A DNA stretch of 64,000 nucleotides from DASXTC01 sp036505635 (GTDB taxonomy: Bacteria; Acidobacteriota; Polarisedimenticolia; JACPZX01; DASXTC01): contig DASXTC010000020.1 in the NCBI GenBank assembly GCA_036505635.1, positions 1-64,000 of the forward strand. Direction: 5' to 3'. The notes beneath the pieces were generated by a model. It was given only the letters and a program-made list of their open reading frames with translations. It ran no database searches and was not told where the DNA came from. Below, piece after piece: positions 38,602-48,206 of this stretch (position 1 is its first letter; the number at the start of each line of letters is the position of its first letter). The translations under genes and the position numbers were made by a program.

Positions 38602-39803
38602 CCGCGGAGCTGCTCCCGGGTCTCGCCCCGCACGCCAACGAGTCGTGGGACTCGCCGGTCCAGTCCACCCTCGTGCCCGGGCGCGAGGCCGCCGAAGCCC
38701 ACATCTGCGCGCGGCCCCGGACGGCCGCGGTCCCCTTCGGGCAGCAGGCGCGTTCGATGTACGAGGCCCTGGCCGGCGAGCTCCGGGCGATGGGCAGCTC
38801 TCCGCGCCATGTCGTCGCCGAGAAGGTATTCCTCCAGGATATCGAGGTTCAATCGCATCAGCTCCTGCAGGTCCGCGCCGAGATGCTGCGCCTGGCGGGA
38901 GGTTCCGGCCAGCCGCGGCCCGCTCTCACGCTCGTGCAGCAGCCACCGGCCCGGCCCGGCCAGATGTGCGAGGTCCAGGCCCTGGCCTTCATCCCGGCGC
39001 GCGGAAAGGCGCTGACCTCCCGCGGCATCCCGGGGCTGCCGGCCGGCTGCTCGGGAAGGGTCGTGGAGATGGAGGGCGCTAAGCACGTATTCCTCTCGGG
39101 CATCACCGGCGGCGTGCCCGGCGACGACTCCGACTTCGAGAGGCAGGCCGGCGCGATGTTCCTCAGCGCCGACCGACATCTGGGACTCGTCGATCTGACG
39201 TTCCGGAACGTGGTGCGGACCTGGATCTACGTGAAGGACATCGACGCCGAATACGGGATCCTGAACCTCAAGCGCCGCCAGTATTTCGTCGAGCATGGCA
39301 TCGAGCCCTCGCCCGCGAGCACCGGCATCAAGGGCACGACTCATCTCACCGACCGCGCCTGCGGTCTCGACCTGAGGGCCATCGTCGGAGAGGGCCGCGT
39401 CGCGGTCCGGCCGGTCCATGCTCCCACCCTCAACGAGGCCCCATCCTATGGCTCGGACTTCTCCCGGGGCACGCGCGTGGACCTCCAGGGCCGCTCGATC
39501 ATCTATCTCTCCGGCACCGCCAGCATCGACACCGGCGGATGCATCGTCGCCCCGAGGGACATCGAGGGGCAGGTGGAGAGGATGCTGGTCAACGTCGAGG
39601 CGTTGCTCGCGGGTCAGGGAGCCACCCGCGAAAACCTGGTCTCCGCTGTCACCTACCTCAAGCGCCCCGAGTACATCGACACGCTCCGGTCCGTCTGCCG
39701 CCGCCGCGGGCTCCCCGAGCGGTTCCCCAACACCATCTGCGTCGCCGACATCTGCCGGTTCGAGTGGCTCTGCGAGATGGAGGCGATCGCGATCCTGGCC
39801 TGA
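38598..39803 (+). CDS. Tandem RidA-fold protein, chorismatase (FkbO/Hyg5/XanB2)-like
   Basis: The 401-residue product contains two RidA/YjgF-like halves: the N-terminal half carries SMYEALAGELRAMGSSPRHVV, the C-terminal half IYLSGTASIDTGG, DIEGQVERMLVNVEALL and a final VADICRFEWLCEMEAIAI. Double-RidA architecture with SGTAS and a C-terminal CR...E strand is that of chorismatases, which split chorismate into pyruvate and 3-hydroxybenzoate, 4-hydroxybenzoate or a dihydroxycyclohexadiene acid. Direct coupling to DAHP synthase strongly supports a chorismate-linked role. I cannot confirm all catalytic residues, and a plain tandem RidA deaminase is the alternative. Confidence 0.6.
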   Translation: MTAELLPGLAPHANESWDSPVQSTLVPGREAAEAHICARPRTAAVPFGQQARSMYEALAGELRAMGSSPRHVVAEKVFLQDIEVQSHQLLQVRAEMLRLAGGSGQPRPALTLVQQPPARPGQMCEVQALAFIPARGKALTSRGIPGLPAGCSGRVVEMEGAKHVFLSGITGGVPGDDSDFERQAGAMFLSADRHLGLVDLTFRNVVRTWIYVKDIDAEYGILNLKRRQYFVEHGIEPSPASTGIKGTTHLTDRACGLDLRAIVGEGRVAVRPVHAPTLNEAPSYGSDFSRGTRVDLQGRSIIYLSGTASIDTGGCIVAPRDIEGQVERMLVNVEALLAGQGATRENLVSAVTYLKRPEYIDTLRSVCRRRGLPERFPNTICVADICRFEWLCEMEAIAILA

Positions 39804-39813
39804 TCCGCATCCC

Positions 39814-40806
39814 TCACCAGGCGACGAACTCCAGGGGAAGGCGCCTGATGTCCCGCATCCAGACCACCTGCGCCGCCTTGGCCCCGGCGAAGAGCAGGCG
39901 GGTCGTTGTGGAGCGCAGGGCCCGCTCCCAGTCATCGGCGGCGAGCGCCAGCGACGGAAGGCCGGTCCGCCTCGCCAGGACGCGCATCTGTATGATGTGC
40001 GTCGCATGGTAGTACGCCCTGGCCAGGTAACGCCGCCCATGGGCTTCCAGAGCGTAGTAGGACCACCCCAATGGCGCGGTGAAGCCCGCGATTCCGCCGG
40101 ACAGGGTCCCCTCGACCTCGCGTGCGACGCGCGCCGCCTCGTGATGTCCCAGCGCATCGGCCGCGTCGTACAGACCGAACAGCCCGTAAAGGCAGCCGTT
40201 CAGGATGTGCGACACGGGACTGCCGGGCATCTCTTCCAGAAACGGCCCACCCGCCAGCATCGAGAGCGTTCCGCCCTGCCCGACCGGTCTGATGAGCCGG
40301 TCGACGGCGCGGTCGATCAGCGCCGCCAGATCACGGGAGGGCCGGCCTCCGCAGAGCCGGATCAGCGAGGAGATGACGACTCCCTGGACGATGCAGGAAG
40401 GGCGCCCCACGCTCATCCGGTCGGGCGAGGATCCCGTGCCCCACGTCGCCGTCGCGGCCCCGGAGGCCACCAGGAAAGGGAGCATCGCCGCGGCCCGTCG
40501 CGCGGCCACCGCATCCCCGGTCGCCGACGCCACGTCGAGCATCCTCATCGCGTAGCGGGCCACCACCAGCGGATGATAGACGGGCCCGGCCTGGCTCTCG
40601 CTGAAGGGGATCCCCTGGTCGTCGAAGCGGTTGGCCCGGGTGTAGCCGCCGTGGCCGTCGGGGTTTTTCAGTGGACGTTTGATGTAATAGGGCGCGCGCG
40701 GCTCGCCCCATGGGCGTGCGGTGATCAGGTACGAGCCCGTATCGAGGCCGGTGAGGAACTCACCGGCCTTCCCGAGCCTGGCCGCGACGCCGCGGGCACC
40801 CGCCAT
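39814..40806 (-). CDS. D-glucuronyl C5-epimerase-like protein
   Basis: About 330 residues from the ATG at 40806 (the frame is open further upstream but would overlap the divergent gene's promoter). It matches the C-terminal catalytic domain of heparosan/alginate-like glucuronyl C5-epimerases: PFSESQAGPVYHPLVVARYA, FLEEMPGSPVSHILNGCLYG, LFGLYDAADALG, GWSYYAL and RAYYHATHIIQM. No signal peptide is evident. Family enzymes flip glucuronate to iduronate in polysaccharides; bacterial copies are poorly characterised. It is convergent with the chorismatase-like gene, ten bases away. Confidence 0.75.
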   Translation of the reverse strand: MAGARGVAARLGKAGEFLTGLDTGSYLITARPWGEPRAPYYIKRPLKNPDGHGGYTRANRFDDQGIPFSESQAGPVYHPLVVARYAMRMLDVASATGDAVAARRAAAMLPFLVASGAATATWGTGSSPDRMSVGRPSCIVQGVVISSLIRLCGGRPSRDLAALIDRAVDRLIRPVGQGGTLSMLAGGPFLEEMPGSPVSHILNGCLYGLFGLYDAADALGHHEAARVAREVEGTLSGGIAGFTAPLGWSYYALEAHGRRYLARAYYHATHIIQMRVLARRTGLPSLALAADDWERALRSTTTRLLFAGAKAAQVVWMRDIRRLPLEFVAW

Positions 40807-40900
40807 TGCACCGCTCTCGACTCCCGAAAATGGGAAGGGACCGGTCCATCGTATACCTGTTGGACTAGAATGCGGCGTCGATTCCGCCACATTCGAAGGG

Positions 40901-41884
40901 ATGTCGAGGAGGCTGCCGGCGGTGGACGTCTCGATACTGCTCACCGAGGATCAGCTCGAGACGGATCTGATCGCCCACCTGCGAGCGGGCCGCATCCCGG
41001 AAAAGTACTTCTACTGGTCCCCCCTCTCGGCCAAGGCCTGGCTGGCCCTGTGCCGATCGAGCGCCTACCGCAACTACGAGAGGTCCATGAGCCTGATCGC
41101 GCGCGAGGCGGAGGCCCTCGCCGGCCTGGCCGCCGGCGCGTCGTGCTGGATCGGGCTGGGCTGCGGGCAGGCGGATAAGGACCTGCTCGTCCTGCGCGCG
41201 CTGGCGCGCGGCAGGGCGGCGCACGCGGTCCCCGCGTTCCTCGGAGTCGACTCCAGCCTGTGGCTCCTGGAGCGCGCGCTGGCGGCCGCGGCCGAAGAAG
41301 GGATCCCGGCCCGCGGCGTCAAGGCGGACATCGAGCGGGCGACGGACCTGACGGCGGCGGTGGACCTCGCGGGGGGCGCGGCGCGGGGGGCGGCCGTCTT
41401 CGCGCTCCTGGGAAACACGCTCGGCGCGATCGACTACCGGGAGTTCCTGTCGAACCTCGAGCCGTTGCTGCGCCGCGACGATCTCGCCCTCGTGGACGGT
41501 GAGATCTACGACGCGGACTCGGTGGCGGGGGGCTACCTCAACGAGGACAACAGACGCTTCGCCGTCGCCCCGCTGCGGACCATCGGACTGACCGAGGCCG
41601 ATGGCGAGCTGATCTTCGAGCTGCGCCCCGATCCGGGCGGGCTTGCCGGGCTTCACCTCCTGCACAAACACTTCGAGGTGGCCCGCGACCTGGTCCTCAC
41701 GGTCGGGGGCGAGGAGATCCCGCTGGCGCGAGGCTCCCGTCTCGACATGGGACACTCGTGCAAATACACTCCCGTGGCCTTCACCTCTCTTCTGGAACGG
41801 ACCGGAGGACTGACCGTGGAGCGGACCTTTACCTCTGACGATGGCCGATTCCTCCTCGCCGCCGCTCGCCGCCATCGAGTTTGA
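40901..41884 (+). CDS. EgtD-like (histidine-specific methyltransferase family) SAM-dependent methyltransferase
   Basis: The 327-residue product has the architecture of the EgtD family: a PEKYFYW segment near residue 33, motif I IGLGCGQADKD at 84-94, FLGVDSS, LLGNTLGAIDYREFLSNLEPLL and a C-terminal GHSCKYTPVAFTSLLERTGG resembling the EgtD NSYKYT strand. EgtD trimethylates histidine to hercynine, but this copy is divergent and no egtB is adjacent, so another amino-acid betaine is possible. The ATG at 40901 directly follows GAAGGG; upstream in-frame starts are not convincing. The ABC ATPase gene starts inside its last 44 bases. Confidence 0.7.
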   Translation: MSRRLPAVDVSILLTEDQLETDLIAHLRAGRIPEKYFYWSPLSAKAWLALCRSSAYRNYERSMSLIAREAEALAGLAAGASCWIGLGCGQADKDLLVLRALARGRAAHAVPAFLGVDSSLWLLERALAAAAEEGIPARGVKADIERATDLTAAVDLAGGAARGAAVFALLGNTLGAIDYREFLSNLEPLLRRDDLALVDGEIYDADSVAGGYLNEDNRRFAVAPLRTIGLTEADGELIFELRPDPGGLAGLHLLHKHFEVARDLVLTVGGEEIPLARGSRLDMGHSCKYTPVAFTSLLERTGGLTVERTFTSDDGRFLLAAARRHRV

Positions 41885-42599
41885 TCAGGTCCGCAAGCTC
41901 TACGGCGGCCGCGCCGTGCTGGACGGCCTCACGCTCCAGGTGCGCGCGGGAGAGACGATGGTCCTGCTGGGGACCAGCGGCTGCGGAAAGACCACCGCGC
42001 TCAAGATGATCAATCGGCTCGTGGAGCCTTCCTCGGGCCTGGTGCGCGTGGAGGGGCGGGATGTCCGCGAGTGGGATCCGATTCGCCTCAGACGCCGCAC
42101 CGGCTACGTCATCCAGGAAGGGGGCCTCTTCCCCCACTTCACGGTGGAGCGCAACATCGAGCTGGTGCCCCGCCTGGAAGGGTGGGATCCGGGCCGGCGC
42201 GCGGCGCGGGTCACCGAGCTTCTCGAGCTGGTGGGGCTCGACCCCGCGCGGGACCGGGGCAAACGGCCACAGGAGCTGAGCGGAGGCGAGAGGCAGCGCG
42301 TCGGCGTGGCGCGCGCGCTGGCCGCCGATCCGCCGGTGCTCCTGATGGACGAGCCGTTCGGCGCGCTCGACCCGATCACGCGGTCGCGCCTCCAGAGGGA
42401 GTTCGCCGACCTGGCGCGACGCCTCTCGCGCACCATCGTCTTCGTGACGCATGACATCGTCGAAGCCTACAGGCTCGGCACGCGCATCGCCCTGATGCGG
42501 GACGGGCGCGTGCTCCAGGTGGGCAGCCCCGCCGAGCTGCGCGACGCGCCGGCCGACGAGTTCGTCAGGGAGTTCGTGAGCAGCCATGTCCTTTCCTGA
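41841..42599 (+). CDS. ABC transporter ATPase, betaine/ergothioneine (OpuCA/EgtV-like) type
   Basis: The 252-residue ATPase has Walker A GTSGCGKTT, Q-loop QEGGLFPH, signature LSGGERQR, Walker B VLLMDEP and switch His in VTHD. Sequence resembles OpuCA/OpuBA and EgtV importers for quaternary-amine compounds, without the C-terminal CBS domains. It overlaps the methyltransferase gene by 44 bases and the permease gene by 14, so all three form one transcription unit. Confidence 0.88.
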   Translation: MADSSSPPLAAIEFDQVRKLYGGRAVLDGLTLQVRAGETMVLLGTSGCGKTTALKMINRLVEPSSGLVRVEGRDVREWDPIRLRRRTGYVIQEGGLFPHFTVERNIELVPRLEGWDPGRRAARVTELLELVGLDPARDRGKRPQELSGGERQRVGVARALAADPPVLLMDEPFGALDPITRSRLQREFADLARRLSRTIVFVTHDIVEAYRLGTRIALMRDGRVLQVGSPAELRDAPADEFVREFVSSHVLS

Positions 42600-44184
42600 G
42601 TTCGTGCTCGAGCGCCGGGAGGAGATACTCTCGCGCACCGGAGAGCACCTCTGGCTCGTGGCCGTCTCGATCCTCGCCGCCGTGATCATCGGGGTGCCGC
42701 TCGGAGTCTTGGCGACGAGGCGCCCGAGGCTGGGCCGGCCCCTGCTCGCCGTGGCGGGGATCGTGCAGACGATCCCGAGCATGGCTCTCTTCGGATTTCT
42801 GATCCCTCTGCCGTTTCTCGGCGGCATCGGCGCGCGCACCGCGATCATCGCCCTGGTGGTCTACGCGCTGCTGCCGGTTCTGCAGGGGACCTTCACCGGG
42901 CTGAAGGGTGTGGCGCCGGCCATCGTGGAGGCCGGCCGCGGCATGGGGATGACGCCACGCCAGCTCCTGCTCTGGGTCGAGCTGCCCCTGGCGCTCCCCG
43001 TGATGATGGCCGGCATCCGGGTGGCTGCCGTGGCCTCGGTGGGGATCGCGACCATCGCGGCCGCGATCGGCGCCGGGGGCCTCGGCACGTTCATCTTCCG
43101 AGGCGTGGCGATGGTGGACAACCGGCAGATCCTGCTGGGAGCGGTGCCCGCGGCCGCGATGGCGGTGGTCGCCGACCTGTTGCTGGGCGTGGTGGAGAGA
43201 CGGCTGGCCCCGGCCGCGCGCCCGCGCCGGAGCCCCGGCATGGTCGCCGCCGCGGTCATCGTCGCGGCGCTGGCGCTGGCCGGCGCGATCCACCTGCTGG
43301 CTCCGCTCTATTCCGCCCGGACAGGCGCCGCGGGCGCCTCCGGCGGCGGTGAAGGGGGGGCCGGCACCATCGTCATCGGCTCGAAGAACTTCACCGAACA
43401 GGTGATCCTCGGGGAGATCCTCGCGACCCTCATCGAGTCGAGCACCGAGCTCGAGGTGGTCCGCCGCTTCGATCTCGGGGGGACCTTCGTCTGTCACAAG
43501 GCCCTGCTCGCGGGGGAGCTGGATCTCTACGTGGAGTACACGGGCACGGCGCTGAGCGCGATCCTGGAGTCCCCTCCCTCCACCGACGCCGGGGCCGTCT
43601 ATCGGATGGTCCGCGAGGAATACGCGCGGAGGTTCGACCTCGTCTGGCTCGCGCCGCTGGGGTTCAACAACACGTTCGCCCTGGTGGTACGCTCCGACGA
43701 CGCCGGGAGGCTCGGGCTCGCGCGCATCTCGGACCTCTCGAAGGTGGCGGACCGGTATCGCGCCGGATTCGGCTACGAGTTCATCGAGAGGGCCGATGGC
43801 TACAAGGGGCTCGCCGCCGCCTACGGCCTGCACCTCAAGGAGAGGCCGCGCGAGATGGATCTGGGCCTGATCTACCGTGCGCTGGCCGAGCGTCAGGTGG
43901 ACGTGGTGGCCGGCAACTCCACCGACGGCGTCATCGAGCCGCTCGGGCTCGTGACCCTCGAGGACGACCGGCACTACTTCCCGCCCTACGACGCCGCGCC
44001 GGTCGCCCGCGCGGAGACGCTGCGCCGGCATCCCCAGGTAGGAGCGCTGCTGGACGAGCTGGCGGGCCGCATCTCCGAGGCCCGGATGCGGAGGATGAAC
44101 TTCGCCGGCGACAGCGAGCACCGGTCCCCGCACGCCATCGCGGTGGAGTTTCTCTCGGGAGAGGGGCTGGCCCGTCAGCCGTGA
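42586..44184 (+). CDS. Fused permease/substrate-binding protein, OpuC/EgtU-like
   Basis: The 532-residue protein has an N-terminal permease domain (about 20-205) with the EAA-like loop EAGRGMGMTPRQLLLWVELP and several membrane helices, one more helix (about 217-240), then a periplasmic substrate-binding domain (about 260-532) beginning TIVIGSKNFTEQVILGEIL. This fused permease-binding-domain layout is found in EgtU (ergothioneine) and in some choline/betaine importers. The binding domain includes DLYVEYTGTAL and AGNSTDGVIEPL segments common to OpuAC/ProX-type receptors. With an EgtD-like enzyme in the same operon, an amino-acid betaine is the likely ligand. Confidence 0.87.
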   Translation: MSFPEFVLERREEILSRTGEHLWLVAVSILAAVIIGVPLGVLATRRPRLGRPLLAVAGIVQTIPSMALFGFLIPLPFLGGIGARTAIIALVVYALLPVLQGTFTGLKGVAPAIVEAGRGMGMTPRQLLLWVELPLALPVMMAGIRVAAVASVGIATIAAAIGAGGLGTFIFRGVAMVDNRQILLGAVPAAAMAVVADLLLGVVERRLAPAARPRRSPGMVAAAVIVAALALAGAIHLLAPLYSARTGAAGASGGGEGGAGTIVIGSKNFTEQVILGEILATLIESSTELEVVRRFDLGGTFVCHKALLAGELDLYVEYTGTALSAILESPPSTDAGAVYRMVREEYARRFDLVWLAPLGFNNTFALVVRSDDAGRLGLARISDLSKVADRYRAGFGYEFIERADGYKGLAAAYGLHLKERPREMDLGLIYRALAERQVDVVAGNSTDGVIEPLGLVTLEDDRHYFPPYDAAPVARAETLRRHPQVGALLDELAGRISEARMRRMNFAGDSEHRSPHAIAVEFLSGEGLARQP

Positions 44185-44879
44185 TGGTCCGGACGGGCCG
44201 CTCTGTACTCCCGGGCCGCCCAGCCCAGGCAGCCCGCCGTCAGGAAGATCGTGGGAAGCATCAGGTACGAGACGTCCTGGCCCGAGATGAAGGTGTAGCC
44301 GAGGTAGGGGAGCGGCAGGGTCATCCCGACGTAGAGCAGCGCCTTGGCGCGTCCCATCCTGTCGAACACGACCTGATCCGGACGGAAGCCGGGCATAGGC
44401 CCCGTCCCGGGGCCCCCCCCAGCCGCCGGCAGGAGCGTCTCGACGTCGGTCACCACGTCGTGCAATCTCCGTTGCAGCCGGTATTCGAGCGGGATGATCG
44501 CCAGGAGGTACAGGTAGGCCGCCGTCGCCAGCGTCACGTGCGCCCACATGGGCACGCGGTTCAGGTGAGCCAGGCCGCCGACGATGGAGGCGGCCGCCGC
44601 CAGCGATGACCCCACCGCGGCCATGGGGATGAGCTTGTGGTAGACCTCGTTGAGCCGGTCGATGAGGGCCATCGGCATGCTGTACCGGCCCACATGTTCC
44701 TTGATCAGCTTGGAGGCTCCCAGAAATAGCGCGATCACACCCGACTGGACGAGGCAGGAGAAGATCGCCGCGAAGACCGCGACGCGCACGTGCGAGGCGG
44801 AGCCGGCCCACCCGGAAAAGGCCGCGGCCGTCATGAAGAGGGCGCTCCAGAGGTTGCACCCGAGAAAAAGCCGGTGCAT
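44175..44879 (-). CDS. Integral membrane protein, function unknown
   Basis: A 234-residue protein with about six hydrophobic helices (near residues 8-22, 32-54, 84-102, 112-132, 180-198, 205-225) and a short soluble loop with glycine-rich sequence (about 148-165). I recognise no family. It is 12 bases downstream of the ABM-like gene on the same strand and overlaps the end of the EgtU-like gene by ten bases (convergent). Confidence 0.65.
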   Translation of the reverse strand: MHRLFLGCNLWSALFMTAAAFSGWAGSASHVRVAVFAAIFSCLVQSGVIALFLGASKLIKEHVGRYSMPMALIDRLNEVYHKLIPMAAVGSSLAAAASIVGGLAHLNRVPMWAHVTLATAAYLYLLAIIPLEYRLQRRLHDVVTDVETLLPAAGGGPGTGPMPGFRPDQVVFDRMGRAKALLYVGMTLPLPYLGYTFISGQDVSYLMLPTIFLTAGCLGWAAREYRAARPDHHG

Positions 44880-44891
44880 TCGGGCGGCCTC

Positions 44892-45176
44892 CTACTCGCC
44901 GTAGATCCTGTGGCTGGGGCGTCCTGCCAGGATCTCCTCGCTCCCCCAGCGCGTGACGTCGGCGAACTCCCTGGACCGGATGAAGGAGACGAACGCCTCC
45001 TTCGTCTCCCATTCCGAATGGATGAGATAGGAAGTTGGGTTGTTTATGTCCTTGAAAAGGCGAGACTTGACGTGTCCGGGCATCCCCGCCATCACCGTCA
45101 GCACTTGGCGGAAGCCCTCCTCGAAGAGGGGCCCCTTCCCCTCACGTACCTCGTAGTTCATTCCCACCGTGACCAT
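44892..45176 (-). CDS. ABM/ferredoxin-fold monooxygenase-like protein
   Basis: The 94-residue product resembles antibiotic-biosynthesis-monooxygenase (ABM)-type dimeric alpha-beta barrel proteins, which include heme-degrading enzymes: MNYEVREGKGPLFEEGF, then SYLIHSEWETKEAFVSFIRS. I chose the ATG at 45176 because GGAGGTG lies six bases upstream; the open frame extends 19 codons further without a better start. It is divergent from the Rrf2 regulator gene, sharing the region with the IscR-like operator, so iron/heme-linked control is plausible. Confidence 0.68.
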   Translation of the reverse strand: MVTVGMNYEVREGKGPLFEEGFRQVLTVMAGMPGHVKSRLFKDINNPTSYLIHSEWETKEAFVSFIRSREFADVTRWGSEEILAGRPSHRIYGE

Positions 45177-45241
45177 GCCGCCCACCTCCAGAAAGGCCCG
45201 ACTCATCGTACCCTTGCACCCCCTTCCGGTCAACGGAGTCT

Positions 45242-45274
45242 ATACTTGACAAAAAAGTCTGCTTTATGTACTTT
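45242..45274 (+). promoter_or_regulatory. Sigma70 promoter with IscR-type operator before the Rrf2 gene
   Basis: TTGACA (45246-45251), a 17-base spacer and TACTTT (45269-45274). Bases 45242-45265 (ATACTTGAC, AAAAA, then AGTCTGCTTT) fit the type 1 IscR site layout ATASYYGAC..AGTCRRSTAT well on the left arm and partly on the right. The operator covers the -35 element, so binding would repress, suggesting autoregulation of the regulator and perhaps the suf genes. Confidence 0.6.
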
Positions 45275-45321
45275 TTCGGGTGTGAGTTGAAATCCGGCAT
45301 GCAGACCAGGGGAACAGGAAT

Positions 45322-45906
45322 ATGAAGGTCACCGCTCAGGAAGAATACGGGCTTCGATGCATGATGCAGCTCGCCAACTCCAGCCCGCAGAGGCCTTTGA
45401 CAATCCACGAGATCGCCGAACGCGAGGGGCTCTCGTCCGCCTACGCCGGCAAGCTCATGAACCTGCTGCGTGATGGCGGGCTGGTGGATAGCGTCCGCGG
45501 CCGCTCCGGCGGCTACCTGATGGCCCGGCCCCCTGATCGGATCAGCGTCTCGGAGATCATGGCCGCCCTCGGCGGCATCATCTACGAGGACCATTACTGC
45601 GAGCGGTTCCCCGGCGACGAGGACACCTGCGTGCACGTCGGCGACTGCTCGGTCCGGTCGCTGTGGGGGATGTTGCAGGAGACGGTCGAGCGCGTCCTGT
45701 CCCGCACGACGCTGGCCGACCTCATGGACACCGAGCAGCGTGTGAGCGCCGACCTGGCGAGCCGCCAGAAGCGGACCCTGCCGATGGCTCCCCATGCCGA
45801 CCGTATGCCGACCCATGTGGGGCCTATCACGGTGGTGATGCCGGCCGCCGGTGGCCCGGCGAGTCCTCCCGCCCCGCCGGAGCCGGACAAGCCCGAGCCC
45901 AGGTGA
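45322..45906 (+). CDS. Rrf2 family iron-sulfur responsive regulator (IscR/SufR-like)
   Basis: A 194-residue Rrf2-type winged-helix repressor. The DNA-binding helix region is IAEREGLSSAYAGKLMNLLRDGGLVDSVRGRSGGY (about 31-65). The sensing loop has Cys93, Cys103 and Cys109, a spacing of x9 and x5 where IscR has x5 and x5, compatible with cluster binding. The C-terminal 45 residues are a Pro/Ala-rich tail not found in IscR. It lies 47 bases upstream of sufB and is preceded by an IscR-like operator, so it probably controls the suf operon according to cluster status. Confidence 0.88.
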   Translation: MKVTAQEEYGLRCMMQLANSSPQRPLTIHEIAEREGLSSAYAGKLMNLLRDGGLVDSVRGRSGGYLMARPPDRISVSEIMAALGGIIYEDHYCERFPGDEDTCVHVGDCSVRSLWGMLQETVERVLSRTTLADLMDTEQRVSADLASRQKRTLPMAPHADRMPTHVGPITVVMPAAGGPASPPAPPEPDKPEPR

Positions 45907-45953
45907 CATGTGACAGGTGAGAGTGTTGTGACGGTGGAGAGGAGGCGAGGACG

Positions 45954-47396
<1,443 letters not shown>

Positions 47397-47435
47397 CGCG
47401 GCGCCCAACCAAGCAATCACATAAGGAACAGCCAG

Positions 47436-48206
47436 ATGCTCGATATTCGGAATCTGCACGCGACCGCCGGTGGCAAGCCGATCCTGCGCGGCATCAACCT
47501 GAAGCTCAGACCCGGCGAGGTCCACGCCATCATGGGCCCCAACGGCTCCGGCAAGAGCACGCTGGCCCACGTCCTGGCCGGGCGCGACGGTTTCGAGGTG
47601 ACCAAGGGCGAGGTACTCTACCAGGGACGCGATCTGCTCGCGATGGCCCCCGAGGAGAGGGCGCGCGAGGGGGTCTTCCTGGCGTTCCAGTACCCGGTCG
47701 AGATCCCGGGCGTGAGCAACATGTACCTGCTCAAGGCGGGCCTCAACGCGATCCGCAGGCATCAGGGGCTCTCCGAGCTCGACGCGATGGACTTCCTCGC
47801 CCTGGTGAAGGAGAAGATGGCGCTCGTGGAGATGGACCAGAGCTTCATGAACCGCTCGGTCAACGAGGGGTTCTCCGGCGGCGAAAAGAAGCGCAACGAG
47901 ATCTTCCAGATGGCGGTGCTGGACCCGAAGCTGGCGGTCCTCGACGAGACGGACTCGGGCCTCGACATCGATGCGCTGCGGGTCGTCGCCGGCGGCGTCA
48001 ACGCACTGCGAAACAAGGACCGCTCCATGCTCGTCATCACCCATTACCAGAGGCTGCTCGACTACATCGTTCCCGACTTCGTGCACGTGCTGGCGGGCGG
48101 GCGGATCGTCAAGTCGGGAGGCAAGGAGCTCGCCCTCGAGCTGGAGAAGCTCGGCTACAGCTGGCTCGAGGAGCCGGCTCAGGCCCCCCGGCCGGTGAGC
48201 CCATGA
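47436..48206 (+). CDS. sufC: SUF system ATPase SufC
   Basis: A 256-residue ABC-type ATPase that powers the SufBCD scaffold. Walker A GPNGSGKST, the Q-loop FLAFQYPVEIPG, signature FSGGEKKRNE and Walker B LAVLDETDSGLDIDAL are all typical of SufC. A 39-base gap follows sufB. The stop overlaps the sufD start (ATGA). Confidence 0.97.
   Translation: MLDIRNLHATAGGKPILRGINLKLRPGEVHAIMGPNGSGKSTLAHVLAGRDGFEVTKGEVLYQGRDLLAMAPEERAREGVFLAFQYPVEIPGVSNMYLLKAGLNAIRRHQGLSELDAMDFLALVKEKMALVEMDQSFMNRSVNEGFSGGEKKRNEIFQMAVLDPKLAVLDETDSGLDIDALRVVAGGVNALRNKDRSMLVITHYQRLLDYIVPDFVHVLAGGRIVKSGGKELALELEKLGYSWLEEPAQAPRPVSP

Noticed and set aside
38137..39100. Long minus-strand frames opposite DAHP synthase and the RidA-like gene
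   Set aside because: They are antisense frames with Arg/Gly/Ala-rich sequence and no family resemblance, typical of high-GC DNA.
40807..40944. Extended N-terminus of the C5-epimerase-like protein
   Set aside because: It would run through the divergent promoter region and into the methyltransferase gene, and the extra residues match no part of the family.
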